Positions 6,896-14,207 are shown, numbered from the stretch's first letter. The stretch is 14,257 bases of DNA from an uncultured Clostridia bacterium (GCA_959602045.1 CAUGRT010000053.1:1-14257); one strand, 5' to 3'. The notes: a model not told the origin generated them from the sequence alone. Program-made: numbers and translations.

Positions 6896-8407
6896 ATGAA
6901 TCCCGATGAAATCGGCAAACTTATAAAAAACGAAATTAAGAACTATGAAAATAAAATAGAATACAACAATATCGGCTCTGTGATTGAGGTGGGCGATTCC
7001 ATTGCCCGAATCTACGGATTGGATCACTGCCTTGCAAATGAGCTGTTAGAGTTTGAAAACGGTAAAATGGGAATGGCGCTGAATCTGGAAGAGGACTATG
7101 TCAGTGCCGTCATTCTCGGCAGTGATCTTGAAATCAAAGAAGGCAGTGTTGTAAAATGCACCGGAAAAGTTGTCAGTGTTCCGGTCGGAGAATCGCTGAT
7201 CGGGCGCGTTGTGGACGCACTTGGCAATCCGATTGACGGCAAGGGTGCAATCACCGCCGAAAAAATCATGCCGATTGAGGAAGAAGCCCCCGGCATTATC
7301 CAACGAAAATCCGTAGACACTCCCCTGCAAACCGGAATCAAGGCGATCGACTCCATGATCCCGATTGGCAGAGGACAGCGAGAACTGATTATCGGTGATC
7401 GTCAAACAGGAAAAACCGCCATTGCAGCAGATACCATCATTAATCAAAAGGATCAAGACGTCATCTGCATTTATGTGGCAATCGGTCAAAAGCGCTCGAC
7501 AGTAGCACAGTTGGTTGAATTGCTGACACGCTCCGGGGCAATGAAATATACGATTGTTGTTTCCGCAACAGCTTCGGAAACCGCTCCGTTACAATATATC
7601 GCCCCCTATGCCGGCTGCACGATGGGCGAATATTTTATGAATCAAGGCAAGCATGCGCTGATTATTTATGATGATTTATCCAAGCATGCCGTAGCCTATC
7701 GGACGCTTTCGCTGCTTTTGCGCCGTCCTCCCGGACGAGAGGCTTACCCCGGCGATGTGTTTTATCTTCATTCGCGGTTACTGGAGCGCGCAGCGAATCT
7801 TGCTCCGGAGTACGGCGGCGGTTCACTCACTGCCCTGCCGATTATCGAAACACTGGCAGGTGACGTATCCGCGTACATCCCCACAAATGTCATTTCCATT
7901 ACAGACGGGCAGATTTTCCTGGAAACCGAGTTGTTCCACAGCGGCATCATGCCGGCAGTCAATCCCGGAATCTCCGTTTCCCGTGTCGGTGGAAACGCCC
8001 AGCTTCCGGCAATGAAAAAGGTTTCCGGCAAATTAAAGCTTGAATACTCTCAATACCGCGAACTGCAATCCTTTTCTCAATTCGGATCGGATCTGGACGC
8101 CGATACAAAAAAACGTCTGCGCAAGGGTGAACGCATTGTTGAAGTGCTCAAGCAAAAGAGAAATTCCCCGGTTGCCGTTTATAATCAAGTATTTATCATT
8201 TATGCGGTCATCAACAACTATCTGGATGAGATTGATTTATCGGACGTATCGGCTTATGAATCGGCGTTGTTCACCGAAATGGAACATGTACACCCGGAAT
8301 TGATTCACGAAATCCTCTCCACAGGAGCGCTCTCGGAGGATTCCATGACGGTTCTTGATAATGCCGTTAAAGAATTTACGCAACATTTTCTTGAAAAGTC
8401 TAATTGA
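6896..8407 (+). CDS. atpA: F1Fo ATP synthase subunit alpha
   Basis: The non-catalytic nucleotide-binding subunit of the F1 head (three copies), 503 residues, full length. The order is an N-terminal beta-barrel, a central P-loop domain with Walker A GDRQTGKT (167-174), the arginine finger Arg363 in SVSRVGGNAQ that reaches into the beta catalytic site, and a C-terminal helical domain ending normally. GGAGG (6885-6889) directly abuts an ATG at 6890, which is too close to serve; ATG 6896, six bases on, is the better start (505 residues if 6890 is used). The gene is intact, and the gap to atpG is unusually long for this operon and filled by an inverted-repeat element. Confidence 0.97.
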   Translation: MNPDEIGKLIKNEIKNYENKIEYNNIGSVIEVGDSIARIYGLDHCLANELLEFENGKMGMALNLEEDYVSAVILGSDLEIKEGSVVKCTGKVVSVPVGESLIGRVVDALGNPIDGKGAITAEKIMPIEEEAPGIIQRKSVDTPLQTGIKAIDSMIPIGRGQRELIIGDRQTGKTAIAADTIINQKDQDVICIYVAIGQKRSTVAQLVELLTRSGAMKYTIVVSATASETAPLQYIAPYAGCTMGEYFMNQGKHALIIYDDLSKHAVAYRTLSLLLRRPPGREAYPGDVFYLHSRLLERAANLAPEYGGGSLTALPIIETLAGDVSAYIPTNVISITDGQIFLETELFHSGIMPAVNPGISVSRVGGNAQLPAMKKVSGKLKLEYSQYRELQSFSQFGSDLDADTKKRLRKGERIVEVLKQKRNSPVAVYNQVFIIYAVINNYLDEIDLSDVSAYESALFTEMEHVHPELIHEILSTGALSEDSMTVLDNAVKEFTQHFLEKSN

Positions 8408-8415
8408 GCTTACAG

Positions 8416-8508
8416 GAAGATTCATCTGTATTTTATTCTATTACGGCTCAAACATTCGCTACGTTGCGCGGAACTCGCCTTCATAGAATAAAATGCAGAT
8501 GAATCTTC
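8416..8508. repeat. Palindromic element between atpA and atpG
   Basis: Two 26-nt inverted arms (8416-8441 and 8483-8508) match at every position but one, and in the + strand transcript that position is a G-U wobble, so the RNA forms an unbroken 26-bp helix. The 41-nt centre (8442-8482) is more GC-rich and can form small hairpins such as CGC/GCG around 8457-8468. No coding sequence, T tract or clear target-site duplication is seen. It resembles a small mobile palindromic repeat (MITE or REP-like) but could equally be a processing or translation-control structure. Copy number in the genome cannot be judged from this window. Confidence 0.8.
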
Positions 8509-8532
8509 TAAAAATCAGAACGGAGGGAAATT

Positions 8533-9348
8533 ATGTCCGGCGGATCCATGAAAGAAATTCAAACTCGAATGAAAAGTATTCAAGGAACACGGCAAATCAC
8601 AAAAACCATGCAGCTGGTCTCTTCTTCCCGGCTGCGCCGTGCTAAAATGCAGATGGAACAGGCGCAGCCGTATTTTGAAGTATTTCAAGAGCTGATTCAA
8701 AAAACGGCAATCCCCTCAAGGGATAGTATTTTTTTAACGCCCACTCCCGGAAAACGAGTCTGCTTTTGCGTAATTGCCGGAGATCGAGGGTTAGCCGGCG
8801 GATATAATATGAACGTGTTTCGCGAGGTACAAAGCCACCCTCAATTTTCCAATGCAGCGCTCCTCCCCATCGGCAAAAAAACAGCGGAATTTTTTCGTGA
8901 CAAGGCAGATCTTCAATCTCCCATGGAGGTTTCCGCCATGAATCTTGAAGCCTGTTTTAAATTGGGGCAGACGCTGACTGACGATTTTCTTTGCGGACGC
9001 TTTGACGCATTTTATCTGACCTACACGCAATATCACAGTGCGATCCGTCAAACGCCCATAACGTTCCGCGTTCTTCCGCTGGACACTGCCCCGCAGCAAT
9101 ATATTGAATATGACCCCTCACTGCCGGCAATATTCAAGCAGGTGATCCCGGACTATCTCGCGGCCTTGCTCTATCATGCTGTCACGCAAGCCTACGTCAG
9201 CGAGCTTTCCTCACGGCAAAGCGCAATGGATACGGCAACGAAAAATGCGGATGATATGCTGGATTCGCTCCGACTCCGGTATAACCGCGCCCGACAAGCC
9301 GGAATTACACAGGAAATCACAGAAATTATATCCGGATCGGATTTTTAA
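8533..9348 (+). CDS. atpG: F1Fo ATP synthase subunit gamma
   Basis: The central rotor shaft of F1 (one copy), 271 residues, slightly shorter than the common 285 or so. The N-terminal helix MKEIQTRMKSIQGTRQITKT (6-25) followed by MQLVSSSRLRRAK (26-38) and the C-terminal helix with NRARQAGITQEITEI are the two halves of the conserved coiled-coil shaft. The middle holds the Rossmann-like domain with the family motif GDRGLAGGYN (about 84-93). ATG 8533 lies five bases after GGAGGG (8522-8527); the internal ATG at 8548 is too far from it. The gene follows the palindromic element, which leaves this ribosome binding site intact, and precedes atpD by 39 nt. Confidence 0.95.
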   Translation: MSGGSMKEIQTRMKSIQGTRQITKTMQLVSSSRLRRAKMQMEQAQPYFEVFQELIQKTAIPSRDSIFLTPTPGKRVCFCVIAGDRGLAGGYNMNVFREVQSHPQFSNAALLPIGKKTAEFFRDKADLQSPMEVSAMNLEACFKLGQTLTDDFLCGRFDAFYLTYTQYHSAIRQTPITFRVLPLDTAPQQYIEYDPSLPAIFKQVIPDYLAALLYHAVTQAYVSELSSRQSAMDTATKNADDMLDSLRLRYNRARQAGITQEITEIISGSDF

Positions 9349-9387
9349 ATTTATGCCGTATTTTGCGGCGAAACGGAGAGATGTATC

Positions 9388-10776
9388 ATGAACCCCACAG
9401 GAACAGTTATTCAAATCATCGGCCCTGTCGTTGATATTCGTTTTGAAGAGGGCGCACTCCCGGCACTATTGAATGCCATTAAAATTGAAAACGGTCGCCG
9501 CTGCATCGTGGTAGAGGCCGCCGCGCACCTGGGCGACAATATTGTTCGCTGTATCGCCATGAATTCCACAGACGGTTTGCAGCGCGGATTGCCGGCACAA
9601 GATACCGGGCAAGGCATTACCGTGCCGGTCGGCGAAAAAACTTTAGGCAGAATGTTCAATCTGCTTGGGGATCCGATTGATTCCCTGCCGCCGCCCGAAA
9701 ACACACCTCGATGGAGTATTCACCGCGAACCGCCGCCTTATGACGAACAGGAAAGCACGACCGAATTGTTGGAAACGGGAATTAAAGTCGTGGATTTGAT
9801 CGCGCCTTATGCCAAGGGTGGAAAAATCGGATTGTTCGGCGGTGCCGGAGTCGGGAAAACCGTATTAATTATGGAGCTGATCCATAATGTCGCAAAACAG
9901 CATGGCGGTATCTCGGTCTTTACCGGCGTCGGCGAACGCACTCGTGAGGGAAATGATTTATACAATGAAATGAAAGCCTCCGGAGTGCTTGATAAAACGG
10001 CGCTGGTCTACGGTCAGATGAACGAGCCGCCGGGTGCAAGAATGCGTGTGGCGCTTTCCGGACTGACAATGGCGGAATATTTTCGCGACACCGCCAATCA
10101 GGACGTGCTGTTATTTATAGATAACATTTTTCGGTTTACGCAAGCCGGCTCGGAGGTCAGCGCCTTACTGGGCAGAATGCCCTCGGCAGTTGGCTATCAG
10201 CCGACGCTTGCCACCGAAATGGGCGCTTTGCAGGAACGAATCACTTCAACCAAGCGCGGCTCAATCACCTCGGTGCAAGCCGTATATGTTCCGGCTGACG
10301 ATTTGACCGACCCTGCCCCGGCAACCACCTTTGCGCACTTAGACGCAACAACCGTCCTGTCGCGGCAAATTTCATCCTTAGGCATTTTCCCTGCGGTAGA
10401 CCCACTGGAATCGACCTCCCGTGTTCTAACGCCGGAAATTGTTGGAACGGAACATTATGAAACAGCTCTTGCCGTACAGCACATTCTCCAGCGATACAAG
10501 GAATTACAAGATATTATCGCCATCATGGGAATGGATGAGCTGACGGACGAGGATAAGCTAACCGTCAGCCGCGCACGAAAAATTCAGCGATTTTTATCAC
10601 AGCCGTTCTCGGTTGCCGAGCAATTCACCGGTATGGAGGGGCGGTATGTTCCGATTCGTGAAACCATTCGCGGATTTCGCGAAATTATAGACGGTCAACA
10701 TGATGATCTGCCGGAATCTGCATTTTTGTTTGCCGGAACGATTGATGAAGTGATTGAAAAAGCGAAAAAAGAATAA
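9388..10776 (+). CDS. atpD: F1Fo ATP synthase subunit beta (catalytic)
   Basis: The catalytic subunit of the F1 head, 462 residues, full length. An N-terminal barrel is followed by the nucleotide-binding domain with Walker A GGAGVGKT (151-158), catalytic Glu183 in GVGERTREGNDLY and Walker B region DVLLFIDNIFRF. The C-terminal domain carries DELTDED (383-389), the counterpart of the DELSEED lever that contacts gamma and epsilon. A GGAGAG ribosome binding site is close upstream of ATG 9388. All catalytic motifs are intact. It is the eighth gene of the operon, 14 nt before atpC. Confidence 0.98.
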   Translation: MNPTGTVIQIIGPVVDIRFEEGALPALLNAIKIENGRRCIVVEAAAHLGDNIVRCIAMNSTDGLQRGLPAQDTGQGITVPVGEKTLGRMFNLLGDPIDSLPPPENTPRWSIHREPPPYDEQESTTELLETGIKVVDLIAPYAKGGKIGLFGGAGVGKTVLIMELIHNVAKQHGGISVFTGVGERTREGNDLYNEMKASGVLDKTALVYGQMNEPPGARMRVALSGLTMAEYFRDTANQDVLLFIDNIFRFTQAGSEVSALLGRMPSAVGYQPTLATEMGALQERITSTKRGSITSVQAVYVPADDLTDPAPATTFAHLDATTVLSRQISSLGIFPAVDPLESTSRVLTPEIVGTEHYETALAVQHILQRYKELQDIIAIMGMDELTDEDKLTVSRARKIQRFLSQPFSVAEQFTGMEGRYVPIRETIRGFREIIDGQHDDLPESAFLFAGTIDEVIEKAKKE

Positions 10777-10790
10777 AACGGAGAAAAACG

Positions 10791-11060
10791 ATGTCTGAAT
10801 TTAAGCTGACGATTGTCACACCGAACGGGATCTTCTATGACGATGCCGCCGAAGCCATCATTATCCGCACCATCAGCGGCAATGTCGGAATTTTAAAGGG
10901 TCATGCCCCCTATGCGGCTGCATTGGGCAGCGGAGATGCACGCGTCCAAATCAGAAATACATGGCAGCCTGCTATATGTACCGGCGGAATACTTTTTGCT
11001 GATGAATCTGAAGTAAAAATTGCCGCAAAAAGCTTTCAATGGTTGGATAAAACCGATTAA
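10791..11060 (+). CDS. atpC: F1Fo ATP synthase subunit epsilon, beta-domain only
   Basis: An 89-residue epsilon subunit, against the usual 130-140. The N-terminal beta-sandwich is complete: LTIVTPNGIFYDD, then GNVGILKGHAPYAAALGSG, then the late strand ending AAKSFQWLDKTD, the position of the common SAEWxEEID boundary. The C-terminal helical hairpin, which in other bacteria can extend into F1 and block ATP hydrolysis, is absent. The stop is followed within a few bases by the operon terminator, so this is a clean end and not a visible frameshift. The remaining domain is enough to bind gamma and the c ring. Loss of epsilon inhibition is inferred. CGGAGA (10779-10784) precedes ATG 10791. Confidence 0.92.
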   Translation: MSEFKLTIVTPNGIFYDDAAEAIIIRTISGNVGILKGHAPYAAALGSGDARVQIRNTWQPAICTGGILFADESEVKIAAKSFQWLDKTD

Positions 11061-11104
11061 AAAAAACAGGGGTTGATGAAATCGTCAACCCCTGAAAGTT
11101 TTTA
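11061..11104. terminator. Bidirectional terminator between atpC and the S41 protease gene
   Basis: CAGGGGTTGA (11067-11076) pairs perfectly with TCAACCCCTG (11085-11094) around an 8-nt loop. On the minus strand the stem is followed by an eight-T run (complement of 11059-11066), a strong terminator for the protease gene. On the plus strand it is followed by AAAG and five Ts, weaker but sufficient to serve the convergent ATP synthase operon. Confidence 0.85.
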
Positions 11105-12292
11105 TTGTTGATTCAAAACCTCAATCGCCTTTTGCAGCTGCGTATCCTTATCATGCTCAATCGCCGACGCATAATAATCCTTGTACTCCTCCGGCAGCTC
11201 TACCGCAATATCCGGCTCAATTCCGGTACCGTGAATACATACGCCGTTCGGTGAATAATACCGCGCAATGGTTAAGGACATGCCCGATCCATCCCTAAAT
11301 GGAATCACACTCTGCACAACACCCTTGCCGTAGCTTTTTTGACCGATAATCGTCGCTTTTTTATAATCTTTCAGCGCGCCGGTCAAAACCTCGGACGCAC
11401 TGGCGCTGTTGCCGTTAATCAGTACCGCCATCGGCATGTCGATTTGCTCCGCATCCGATTTATATTCATCCTTTGAACCGTCCTTATACTCCACATAGGT
11501 GATTAACCCCTCCGGAAGAATCTTATCGGCAATATCGCAGACAACATCCAACGCACCGCCGGGATTGTCACGCAGATCAATAATCATTTTCTCCATCCCC
11601 TGCGATTTGAGCTTTTCATAATGCTCCACAAACTCCGTGTAGGTGGTCTGATTATTCCCCTGGTCGGCTGTGTTAAATGCTGAAATCCGCATGTAGCCGA
11701 TATGGTTGCCTAACATTTCAGATTTTACCGACTCGGAGGAAACACGTCGTCTTTCAATAGTTTTCTCCAGCTTTTTCCCGTCACGCATAAAAGTCAGCTG
11801 AACGGTCGTTCCCTCTTTGCCGCCTTTGATCTTCGCGACTGCCTCCTCCATACGATCTCCAAATTCCTCACCGTCAACCGCAATTAAAATATCTCCCGGC
11901 TTGACATCCGCTTCATAGGCACTGCTGCCCTCAAACGGCGCAACCACCTCAATCTGCTTACTGTCGTTGAGCGCAATAACCACACCGATTCCGACATAGC
12001 TGTCCTGGAGACTTTCATTATAGCTTTTAAACTCCGTCGGCGTGTAATAATGCGTATACTTTTCGTCCAAGCCCTCCACATAGCCGCTGACCGCCGATTC
12101 CATCATCTTGTCTTCATCATAATCATAGATGTAACCCTGTTCAAGATAGCGGTTAATCATTGAAATTTTCTTTTCGAATTTATCCACGGAGGAGGTTTTA
12201 TAAATGACCGCATATCCTGCCGCGCCCATTACCGTTGCCGTTGCTATAGCCGTAACCACTGCTGTCAGCACAATTTTCTTTTTGATCGTCAT
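11102..12292 (-). CDS. S41 family C-terminal processing protease (CtpA/CtpB-like)
   Basis: A 396-residue membrane-anchored serine protease. An N-terminal hydrophobic segment (about 7-30) anchors it with the bulk outside the membrane. A helical region (about 35-95) precedes a PDZ domain (about 97-180, beginning VGIGVVIALND), which selects C-terminal substrate tails. The protease domain follows, with Ser298 in NGNSASASEVL and Lys323 in SYGKGVVQ forming the Ser-Lys dyad at the family's 25-residue spacing, and Gln327 nearby. No C-terminal peptidoglycan-binding domain is present. ATG 12292 is ten bases after AAAGAGGG (complement of 12303-12310). It has its own promoter and terminator, so it is probably a single-gene unit. 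The substrate is unknown. Confidence 0.94.
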   Translation of the reverse strand: MTIKKKIVLTAVVTAIATATVMGAAGYAVIYKTSSVDKFEKKISMINRYLEQGYIYDYDEDKMMESAVSGYVEGLDEKYTHYYTPTEFKSYNESLQDSYVGIGVVIALNDSKQIEVVAPFEGSSAYEADVKPGDILIAVDGEEFGDRMEEAVAKIKGGKEGTTVQLTFMRDGKKLEKTIERRRVSSESVKSEMLGNHIGYMRISAFNTADQGNNQTTYTEFVEHYEKLKSQGMEKMIIDLRDNPGGALDVVCDIADKILPEGLITYVEYKDGSKDEYKSDAEQIDMPMAVLINGNSASASEVLTGALKDYKKATIIGQKSYGKGVVQSVIPFRDGSGMSLTIARYYSPNGVCIHGTGIEPDIAVELPEEYKDYYASAIEHDKDTQLQKAIEVLNQQ

Positions 12293-12379
12293 ATACGAAA
12301 AACCCTCTTTCTCTATTTCAATAGGTAACTGTAAAATGAATCCAATGCCATGTCAGGAAAATGTATCTGTTTTACAAAA

Positions 12380-12408
12380 ATTATATTTTACAATCTCTTT
12401 CTTTTCAA
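12380..12408 (-). promoter_or_regulatory. Promoter of the S41 protease gene
   Basis: Reading the minus strand, TTGAAA (12408-12403) and TATAAT (12385-12380) are 17 nt apart, a near-consensus sigma-A promoter. Transcription should start near 12373, giving a leader of about 80 nt. It lies just downstream of the regulator gene's terminator hairpin, so the protease gene is transcribed independently. Confidence 0.75.
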
Positions 12409-12411
12409 ATA

Positions 12412-12464
12412 AAACAAACGGGCGGTTCTCCGATGCCATAGGCATGAACTGTTCCGCCCCGTTT
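12412..12464 (-). terminator. Terminator of the PucR/CdaR-type regulator gene
   Basis: On the minus strand GGGCGG (complement of 12454-12459) pairs with CCGCCC (complement of 12420-12425), and an inner perfect hairpin ATGCC/GGCAT (12433-12445) occupies the loop. A T-rich stretch (complement of 12411-12418, GTTTGTTTT type) follows. It begins only 7 nt past the regulator's stop codon. Confidence 0.75.
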
Positions 12465-12470
12465 TGTGAT

Positions 12471-13556
12471 TCAGATTTTCAAAGGGTTGGACACAAGATA
12501 CTTATGTACCATCATCGCAACCTTAAATACAATCGCCTGATCGAATTTTCTTAAATCCAAACCTGTCAGCTTATAAATCTTTTCCAGTCTGTATACCAGA
12601 GTATTTCTGTGTACAAACAGCTGTCTGGAGGTTTCGGAAACATTCAAGTCATTTTCAAAGAATTTATTAATGGTAAGGATTGTTTCATCATCCAGTGATG
12701 AAATATCACCCTTTTTAAAGACCTCTTTCAGGAACAGCTCGCACAGCTTGATCGGAAGCTGATAAATCAATCTGCCGATTCCCAGGCTGTCATAGTTGAG
12801 AATGTACTTTTCTTCATCGAATACCTTCCCGACCTCCAGAGCAATCTGCGCTTCTTTATAAGAATTGTTCAACTCATCAATGTTATCGGCTACTGTACTT
12901 AATCCAATCAGAATGGTCAGCATAGTTTCGGAATTGATGGTATCCAGAATCGACTGTGCCATTGCCTCCAGTTCCTGCGATGTTGCCGCTTCTTTCAGCT
13001 CCTTAATCAGCACAATATTATTGCTGTCAATATTGATAACAAAATCCTTTTCCTTATCCGGGAACATGTTCCGGATCACTTCATAAATTCCCGACTCGCC
13101 GTTCTCCTGGATTTTAATATAGAAAACGGCTCTCGGCATATCAATATCCACATGCAGCTCACGCGCCTTTTGATGTAAATCAAATGCCAGCAGATTGTCA
13201 AAAATAATATTCTGCATGAAATTGGTTTTATCATACTTTTCATCATAATAATGACGAACATTATTCGCCGCAACCGCAACCGCATTACAGCAATACTTTG
13301 CCACCTCGTCCGTACCCTCAACGTACACAATGTATTCTGTGTAAGGCTTATTGGACATAACGCGCATCGTGTATCCGTCCTTATACAAGATTCTGTCACT
13401 GTTGACCGCTGCATAAATCAGACTTTCCATCGTTTCCGACGATGGCTCCGGCCCGTTATAGGCAAGCACCAATCCGTGCGAATCCGCAATTCCGAAGCGT
13501 TTCGGAAACACCTCCGCCATCTGTGTTACAATATCTTGAAATGCCTTACTTATCAT
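12471..13556 (-). CDS. PucR/CdaR-type transcriptional regulator
   Basis: A 361-residue regulator. The C-terminus (about 291-361) is the PucR-type helix-turn-helix: NDLNVSETSRQLFVHRNTLV, then YRLEKIYKLTGLDLR. The N-terminus (about 1-130, opening MISKAFQDIVTQMAEVFPKR) looks like the sugar-diacid/GAF-like sensor region of CdaR relatives, and the middle (about 135-275) resembles the GGDEF-like linker of that family. The frame stays open upstream to a TTG at 13658, but that extension spans a strong RNA hairpin and is Arg/Lys-rich and unlike the family; ATG 13556, with AAAGGA 12 bases upstream, is preferred. ATG 13568 would abut that site. It has its own promoter and terminator. Its target genes and effector are not shown by the neighbourhood. 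Confidence 0.85.
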   Translation of the reverse strand: MISKAFQDIVTQMAEVFPKRFGIADSHGLVLAYNGPEPSSETMESLIYAAVNSDRILYKDGYTMRVMSNKPYTEYIVYVEGTDEVAKYCCNAVAVAANNVRHYYDEKYDKTNFMQNIIFDNLLAFDLHQKARELHVDIDMPRAVFYIKIQENGESGIYEVIRNMFPDKEKDFVINIDSNNIVLIKELKEAATSQELEAMAQSILDTINSETMLTILIGLSTVADNIDELNNSYKEAQIALEVGKVFDEEKYILNYDSLGIGRLIYQLPIKLCELFLKEVFKKGDISSLDDETILTINKFFENDLNVSETSRQLFVHRNTLVYRLEKIYKLTGLDLRKFDQAIVFKVAMMVHKYLVSNPLKI

Positions 13557-13600
13557 CTTTATAACCATTCCTTTCCGGGTCAAAGACACCCAACATACGG

Positions 13601-13654
13601 CTGAAAAAAACTCGCAGACTGTGCGCCGCTTATCCGATCTATTATTTTTTTCAG
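13601..13654 (-). promoter_or_regulatory. Structured leader hairpin of the PucR/CdaR-type gene
   Basis: CTGAAAAAAA and TTTTTTTCAG, 10-bp perfectly complementary arms (13645-13654 and 13601-13610), enclose 34 nt. On the minus strand the inner part contains CGCA/TGCG around a 5-nt loop, followed within three bases by the seven-T arm. Two exclusive folds are therefore possible: the long A/T-armed stem, or a short hairpin followed by a T run. A regulatory role is inference, and the 4-bp inner stem is weak. Confidence 0.4.
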
Positions 13655-13709
13655 TCAAACCATTCCTCTATGTATAATCCTTTGAATAAGCTTTCTTATA
13701 GATACTTCT

Positions 13710-13738
13710 ATTATACTATATTTTTTTAAAAAAGTCAA
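13710..13738 (-). promoter_or_regulatory. Promoter of the PucR/CdaR-type regulator gene
   Basis: On the minus strand TTGACT (13738-13733) and a perfect TATAAT (13715-13710) are 17 nt apart; the spacer contains a run of Ts followed by seven As, likely stiff or bent DNA. The start should be near 13703, which leaves a leader of about 147 nt before ATG 13556, longer than elsewhere in the window. Confidence 0.85.
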
Positions 13739-13759
13739 GTAGATTTATTATGGTATTAA

Positions 13760-13862
13760 CATGGCTTTGTGCGTGTTATAAATACTAATATGACATGGAA
13801 TTATTGCCTTTGCGAGCATGCGGCAAGATATATGAAAATTAACGGCGGCGGTAATATTGTTG
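13760..13862 (+). pseudogene. Short-chain dehydrogenase/reductase fragment
   Basis: An internal piece of about 34 residues with no proper start. RVINTNMTWNYCLCEHAARY followed by MKINGGGNIVAV matches the stretch of classical SDR enzymes that runs from the conserved N-x-N-x-T helix to the strand ending GGGxIVNxSS. A TAA lies in frame just upstream (13757-13759); the Rossmann glycine motif and the catalytic Tyr-x-x-x-Lys region are both missing. After about 13862 the SDR likeness stops and another family begins in a different reading frame. This is a relic and should not be annotated as a protein. Confidence 0.6.
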
Positions 13863-14076
13863 CGGTGTTAAAATGGCGAGAATACAATCGGGATGGCAAC
13901 GCACAGAGTGCAAAAAAGGAATATATGATTTTAAATGGCTTGATGATATAGTTGACAATCTTTGCAAGCGAGGCATCGAACCATGGATATGTTTATGCTA
14001 CGGAAATGATTTATACACAAAAGCGGCTGAAACGGTATTCGGAGCGGTAGGAGTTCCGCCTATATCTACAGATTGA
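13861..14076 (+). pseudogene. Glycoside hydrolase (GH39-like, clan GH-A) fragment
   Basis: An open stretch of 71 residues ending in TGA. MARIQSGWQRTECKKGIYDF, then WLDDIVDNLCKRGIEPWICL and CYGNDLYTKAAETVFGAVGV, resemble an N-terminal to central part of a TIM-barrel glycoside hydrolase, probably GH39-like. The family's acid/base and nucleophile glutamates lie further on and are absent, and the reading stops after GVPPIST, where an intact enzyme would continue. No ribosome binding site or promoter is convincing. It is a remnant of a polysaccharide-degradation gene, abutting the dehydrogenase relic. The GH39 label is by motif memory only; another GH-A family is possible. Confidence 0.6.
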
Positions 14077-14082
14077 GGTTTA

Positions 14083-14134
14083 CACAAAATAAGAGATTGC
14101 CCTATATTGATGCCATAGGTACTCTTTTTTTGTG
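14083..14134. terminator. Hairpin terminator after the glycoside hydrolase relic
   Basis: The 13-nt CACAAAATAAGAG (14083-14095) pairs with 14122-14134 with a single mismatch, with an inner CCTAT/ATAGG stem (14101-14105, 14115-14119). On the plus strand the right arm itself is a T tract (14125-14131). It is probably the original terminator of whatever gene the relic came from, and may also work on the minus strand. Confidence 0.6.
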
Positions 14135-14159
14135 CTGTCTGTACAAACTGGTGCACTTC

Positions 14160-14190
14160 AAAAAGAATACAGAACAATCTGTGTCTTTTT
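14160..14190 (-). terminator. Hairpin terminator of the gene leaving the right edge
   Basis: AAAAAGA (14160-14166) plus ACAGA (14169-14173) pair with TCTGT (14178-14182) and TCTTTTT (14184-14190) around the tetraloop ACAA, with a small internal loop. Both arms carry A/T runs, so it can act in both directions. It lies 18 nt after a minus-strand stop codon (14208-14210) and would terminate that gene. Confidence 0.6.
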
Positions 14191-14207
14191 TTATATCCCC
14201 ACACCTT

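Noticed and set aside
7046..7489. Open frame of 147 codons on the minus strand inside atpA
   Set aside because: It overlaps the conserved alpha P-loop region in antisense, and its composition has no recognisable domain. It is explained by codon bias of atpA.
8416..8508. The atpA-atpG palindrome as an intrinsic terminator or CRISPR unit
   Set aside because: There is no T tract after the right arm, it would cut an essential operon in two, and there is only one unit with no spacer-repeat pattern.
10950..11066. Frameshift as the cause of the short epsilon subunit
   Set aside because: The frame runs normally to the domain boundary and ends 6 nt before the terminator stem, leaving no room for the missing helices in any frame.
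12204..12554. Open frame of 116 codons on the plus strand across the protease promoter
   Set aside because: It overlaps the start of the protease, a terminator and the end of the regulator gene, all on the other strand, and shows no domain.
13557..13658. Longer form of the PucR/CdaR-type protein from TTG 13658
   Set aside because: The extra 34 residues are not family-like and the sequence there forms a leader hairpin. ATG 13556 with AAAGGA upstream gives the normal N-terminus. Kept only as an alternative.
13998..14204. Open frame of 68 codons on the minus strand
   Set aside because: It spans both terminator hairpins and the antisense of the glycoside hydrolase relic, and lacks a ribosome binding site.
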